A DNA stretch of 64,000 nucleotides from DAOTVX01 sp034436015 (GTDB taxonomy: Bacteria; Chloroflexota; Anaerolineae; Anaerolineales; Villigracilaceae): contig DAOTWG010000009.1 in NCBI GenBank assembly GCA_034436015.1, positions 124,001 to 188,000 of the forward strand, written 5' to 3'. The position numbers were made by a program, and so were the translations under genes. Below the pieces are notes generated by a model. The model made no database searches, had not been told where the DNA came from, and was given only the letters and a program-made list of their open reading frames with translations. Of this stretch, positions 61,779 to 64,000 are shown piece after piece; position 1 is the first letter of the stretch; each line of letters starts with the position of its first letter.

Positions 61779-62414
61779 TCAATCGACCTCTTTCTTCGAA
61801 CGAGATTGCTTTTCCCATTCCTGCCTGATATAGTAGGAAAAATATTGTCCACCACCAACAGTCAGAAGCGCAGACATTACTCCAATAAAGAGCATTATAG
61901 GATGAAATAAGCCTACACGTCCCACATTATAAATACCGACAATCAAGGCTCCCAGAACGGCCAGGAAGAGAACAATGAGAACCTGGTTCCTGCCCAAACA
62001 GGTTTTCGGGCTGACCTGTTCCTCACTCAGGCGCCTTGCCAGGGTCGGATCTATCCATGGCAAGATCCAGGCCAACAAATATACACCTGCCAGCATTACG
62101 ATCCAGAGCCAGCCGGTAAGGTAAGGACTCAAGGCGTGGATAGCGCCGGCCAAGAACAGTGTGGTTAGGCAGAAACAAATGACGGATTTTGCCAGCCAAT
62201 GTGGATTGCGCGCATTCCAGAAACCTGCTACTCCAATAGCGAAAGCTAGACTCCAGGCTGTAATCAAAGCAAGTATAGGAGTTCCGCGAAAATCAGGCAT
62301 GTAAGCGAATAGGGTACCAATGGCTCCTATTAAGATGGTAAGGAAGAGACTCCATCCCAGAGCACTTGTGCTTGATAATCTTCTTTGGTTAGTTAACCGA
62401 TCCGAGGGTGGCAT
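61779..62414 (-). CDS. Polytopic membrane protein of unknown function
   Basis: 211 residues with six helices (LFLTILIGAIGTLFAYMP, LITAWSLAFAIGVAGFW, WIVMLAGVYLLAWILPW, VLIVLFLAVLGALIVGIY, LFIGVMSALLTVGGG and others) and a basic C-tail ending RSKKEVD. It overlaps the end of the preceding membrane protein gene by 22 bases, so the two are coupled. There is no counterpart in cassette copy 1. Confidence 0.7.
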   Translation of the reverse strand: MPPSDRLTNQRRLSSTSALGWSLFLTILIGAIGTLFAYMPDFRGTPILALITAWSLAFAIGVAGFWNARNPHWLAKSVICFCLTTLFLAGAIHALSPYLTGWLWIVMLAGVYLLAWILPWIDPTLARRLSEEQVSPKTCLGRNQVLIVLFLAVLGALIVGIYNVGRVGLFHPIMLFIGVMSALLTVGGGQYFSYYIRQEWEKQSRSKKEVD

Positions 62415-62800
62415 ACCTTAATCCAATCCAGTCTTATTCTCATCCCACCAATGATTGAGCTTCCCCACCCTGGCCAGTACTCCTCGACAATCACGACAGT
62501 AGCTTGAAATGCGCCTCGACCCGCTAAGGCGCCTGCTGGTACCGCAAGCCCCATAATCATAAACAATCCTATTATGTCTAGTGCGATGATTCGCGAGAGT
62601 ATCGAACGTTCCAACCTGCCTTCTCCAACCGTATCCACACTCTTTTGCACGGTAAATGCTAATGAGGCTGCTAATGCCAGACCCATAATGACGATTGAGA
62701 GGAATTTCCGAGTATCCGAGAAGAAGAACGTGGAACCAAGTAAAACAAATGTGAACAACATGGTTACAAACGGCCAGAATTTCTTCAGAGACTTCAACAT
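62393..62800 (-). CDS. Membrane protein, cassette copy 2
   Basis: 135 residues from MLKSLKKFWPFVT, with GAGG before the ATG at 62800. Three hydrophobic helices. The N-terminal half is clearly related to the protein at 60324; the C-terminal part, which in copy 1 holds two glycine-rich helices, is shorter here and ends in a different sequence (SIIGGMRIRLDWIKVC), as if the gene had been cut and run into the next one, with which it overlaps by 22 bases. Confidence 0.65.
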   Translation of the reverse strand: MLKSLKKFWPFVTMLFTFVLLGSTFFFSDTRKFLSIVIMGLALAASLAFTVQKSVDTVGEGRLERSILSRIIALDIIGLFMIMGLAVPAGALAGRGAFQATVVIVEEYWPGWGSSIIGGMRIRLDWIKVCHPRIG

Positions 62801-62814
62801 TAGAGCCTCGCTTC

Positions 62815-62937
62815 TCAATCATCTTTCGGAGGCGTTTTCTGGCTGCGACGGTTTTTCGACCAACGAGAAAGGGGCATGCCAATCCATGCACCAACAACAC
62901 CAGCTAATACCATGATGCCAAAAGTTGTTTTATCCAT
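62815..62937 (-). CDS. 40-residue membrane microprotein, cassette copy 2
   Basis: MDKTTFGIMVLAGVVGAWIG followed by MPLSRWSKNRRSQKTPPKDD: one helix and a longer basic/acidic tail than copy 1 at 60916. Conservation of MD-T-F, GVVGA and RW-K-R between the copies is the main evidence that it is translated. It lies 9 bases after the TPR gene and 14 bases before the membrane protein gene. Confidence 0.65.
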   Translation of the reverse strand: MDKTTFGIMVLAGVVGAWIGMPLSRWSKNRRSQKTPPKDD

Positions 62938-62946
62938 GCTGTTGAA

Positions 62947-63666
62947 CTAGCCTTTCCGAGCTTGAGCCCCGAGCGAATGTTCCAGTTTACGGAGTAATTC
63001 CTCAGCGTCAGATTTCAGTGGATCGCTCAACACATCTCTACCCTTCAAACCTTTTTTCAGGTCCGAAATAGCTTCTTCTGGTTTACCCACTTTTTCGTAG
63101 AGCATGCCTCTTCGACAAAGTGCATCGGGCTTATTCCGATCTTGCCTCAACACTTCGGTCCATTCCTCAATCGCCTCTTGATATTTCCCCAACTTCTCAT
63201 AGTTGATTGCTAGATTGATATGTCCATTTACTGCGTCCCCGAGCTCGATTGCCCGTTTTGCATCCGCGATTGCCAGTTCATACTCCTTCCGCAAAGAATG
63301 GATTATCGAACGGTTATTATAGCTGGTTGGGTCGAGTGGGAGTATACGGATGGCTTCACTAAGATCTGCAATAGCCGCATCATTATCGCCAAGTGCCATC
63401 TGAACTAGACTCCGATTGTAATAGGCCGTTGCATCGTCAGGTCGTCTCTGGATTACGAATGAAAAATCTGCCATAGCCTGCTCGAGGTTCCCTTTGTTCA
63501 TGAAAGCCAAGCCTCTATTAACATAAGCATCGAGAAATTCGGGATCCAGATCGATGGCTTTCGAAAGCGTCTCAATCGCTTTCTCGTAGTAACCTTTCAT
63601 GGATTGGATGGTACCATCCTTATAGTAACGATTGACCATTCTTCTTGTTTTCCAATTATTGACCAT
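62947..63666 (-). CDS. TPR repeat protein, cassette copy 2
   Basis: 239 residues of tetratricopeptide repeats (KAIETLSKAIDLDPEFLDAY, AMADFSFVIQRRPDDATAYY, AIADLSEAIRILPLDPTSY) ending in LKKGLKGRDVLSDPLKSDAE. It is the diverged pair of the protein at 61030. The ATG at 63666 has GAGG 6 bases upstream; the frame is open to a GTG at 63702, which would overlap the upstream gene. Confidence 0.85.
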   Translation of the reverse strand: MVNNWKTRRMVNRYYKDGTIQSMKGYYEKAIETLSKAIDLDPEFLDAYVNRGLAFMNKGNLEQAMADFSFVIQRRPDDATAYYNRSLVQMALGDNDAAIADLSEAIRILPLDPTSYNNRSIIHSLRKEYELAIADAKRAIELGDAVNGHINLAINYEKLGKYQEAIEEWTEVLRQDRNKPDALCRRGMLYEKVGKPEEAISDLKKGLKGRDVLSDPLKSDAEELLRKLEHSLGAQARKG

Positions 63667-63686
63667 TATATTCCTCGTCTTCTCTT

Positions 63687-64000
63687 CTATCCACCGAACC
63701 ACGATTGAACTATATCGATACCCATATTGATGTTGGTTTTTAGTGTATCAGTAACCCCTGTTTTATCAAGAATATGCCCAAGGATAATTGCGACCCCGGC
63801 AGTCACTGCCGCTGCGAGAATGACCGGTGCCGCTACTGTTGCGCCGAGGGCGATCGCTCCGGCTACAAGCCCTCCCACCACCAATGCCCCTGCCACACCA
63901 GTAACTACAGAAAGGGAAAAATCTACAGCAGTGGACACCCAAAATTCCTGGTTCTTGAATGTTTTATCTACGAAATCTTGCGGACTGGTAGCATCCTTGC
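63687..64000 (-). CDS. Glycine-rich hydrophobic protein, C-terminal part (cut by window edge)
   Basis: The frame is open to the right edge; the visible 104 or so residues end in SWFGG. A polar start (KDATSPQDFVDKTFKNQEFW) is followed by about 55 residues of glycine-zipper hydrophobic sequence (GVAGALVVGGLVAGAIALGA, ILAAAVTAGVAIILGHILD) and a short tail. A GTG at 63938 could begin an 83-residue version. Such segments occur at the ends of pore-forming toxins and tail or membrane-inserting proteins. Its place just upstream of the duplicated cassette may matter. The full protein must be seen to decide. Confidence 0.6.
   Translation of the reverse strand, partial: KDATSPQDFVDKTFKNQEFWVSTAVDFSLSVVTGVAGALVVGGLVAGAIALGATVAAPVILAAAVTAGVAIILGHILDKTGVTDTLKTNINMGIDIVQSWFGG

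Overview
The window reads as chromosome of a Chloroflexota bacterium, most likely Anaerolineae-like. This is an inference from gene style: lipoproteins with Thr/Pro-rich linkers after the lipobox, ABC sugar permeases with a large extracytoplasmic insertion, a yebC-ruvC-ruvA-proC cluster and a gyrB of 637 codons. No rRNA is present to settle taxonomy. Most genes lie on the minus strand, and the first ~54.7 kb is dense, ordinary chromosome of moderate to high GC.

Region by region. 1-3.1 kb: a methyltransferase cut by the left edge, a SAM hydroxide adenosyltransferase, an M50 membrane protease and a GT4 glycosyltransferase. 3.5-21.0 kb: a minus-strand locus that reads as a complete beta-1,3-glucan (laminarin-type) utilisation system. 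It holds a giant regulator (LacI-like sugar sensor + histidine kinase + receiver + AraC HTH), a leaderless GH30 glucanase, a lipoprotein sugar-binding protein, two ABC permeases, a lipoprotein GH16 laminarinase, a second sugar-binding protein without any signal peptide, a 1044-residue GH149/GH161-like oligoglucan phosphorylase and a 903-residue GH94 phosphorylase resembling laminaribiose phosphorylase. The proposed route is: GH16 cuts glucan outside, the ABC transporter imports oligomers, GH30 removes beta-1,6 branches, and two phosphorylases release glucose 1-phosphate. No transporter ATPase is in the locus, so a shared one must be used. 21-28.5 kb: gyrB, a membrane protein, an esterase, proC, ruvA, ruvC, yebC. 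28.5-30.25 kb: a decayed locus with remnants of a Cys-rich, Thr/Pro-rich surface protein. 30.25-45.4 kb: two M24 peptidases, an SDR, Lon, an adenylate cyclase, a TgpA-like transglutaminase, and a TetR-controlled ABC-2 exporter. 45.6-54.6 kb: glycan genes (GT4, flippase, UDP-glucuronate 4-epimerase type), ClpC, a GAF histidine kinase and a PfkB kinase.

A tRNA-Val(CAC) gene at 54751 marks an abrupt change. Everything to the right edge looks like an accessory island (no integrase is in view). It has a left part of lower GC with microproteins, HTH proteins, a stalk-like Cys/Thr/Pro-rich protein, a Trp-rich helical ORF and a GH24 lysozyme; a ~1.5 kb GC-rich block with a structured RNA, a compact tRNA-Gly, two coding segments fused head-on and a ribbon-helix-helix/LuxR fusion under an SOS-like operator; and a right part with a duplicated cassette of TPR protein, 32-40-residue membrane peptide and membrane protein. 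The last gene, a glycine-rich hydrophobic protein, runs off the window.

Several promoters place TATAAT only 7-8 bases before an ATG, which suggests leaderless transcripts. The strongest candidates for something undescribed are the duplicated TPR/microprotein/membrane cassette, the stalked lysozyme with its decayed relative 27 kb away, and the SOS-like RHH-LuxR unit beside a compact tRNA.
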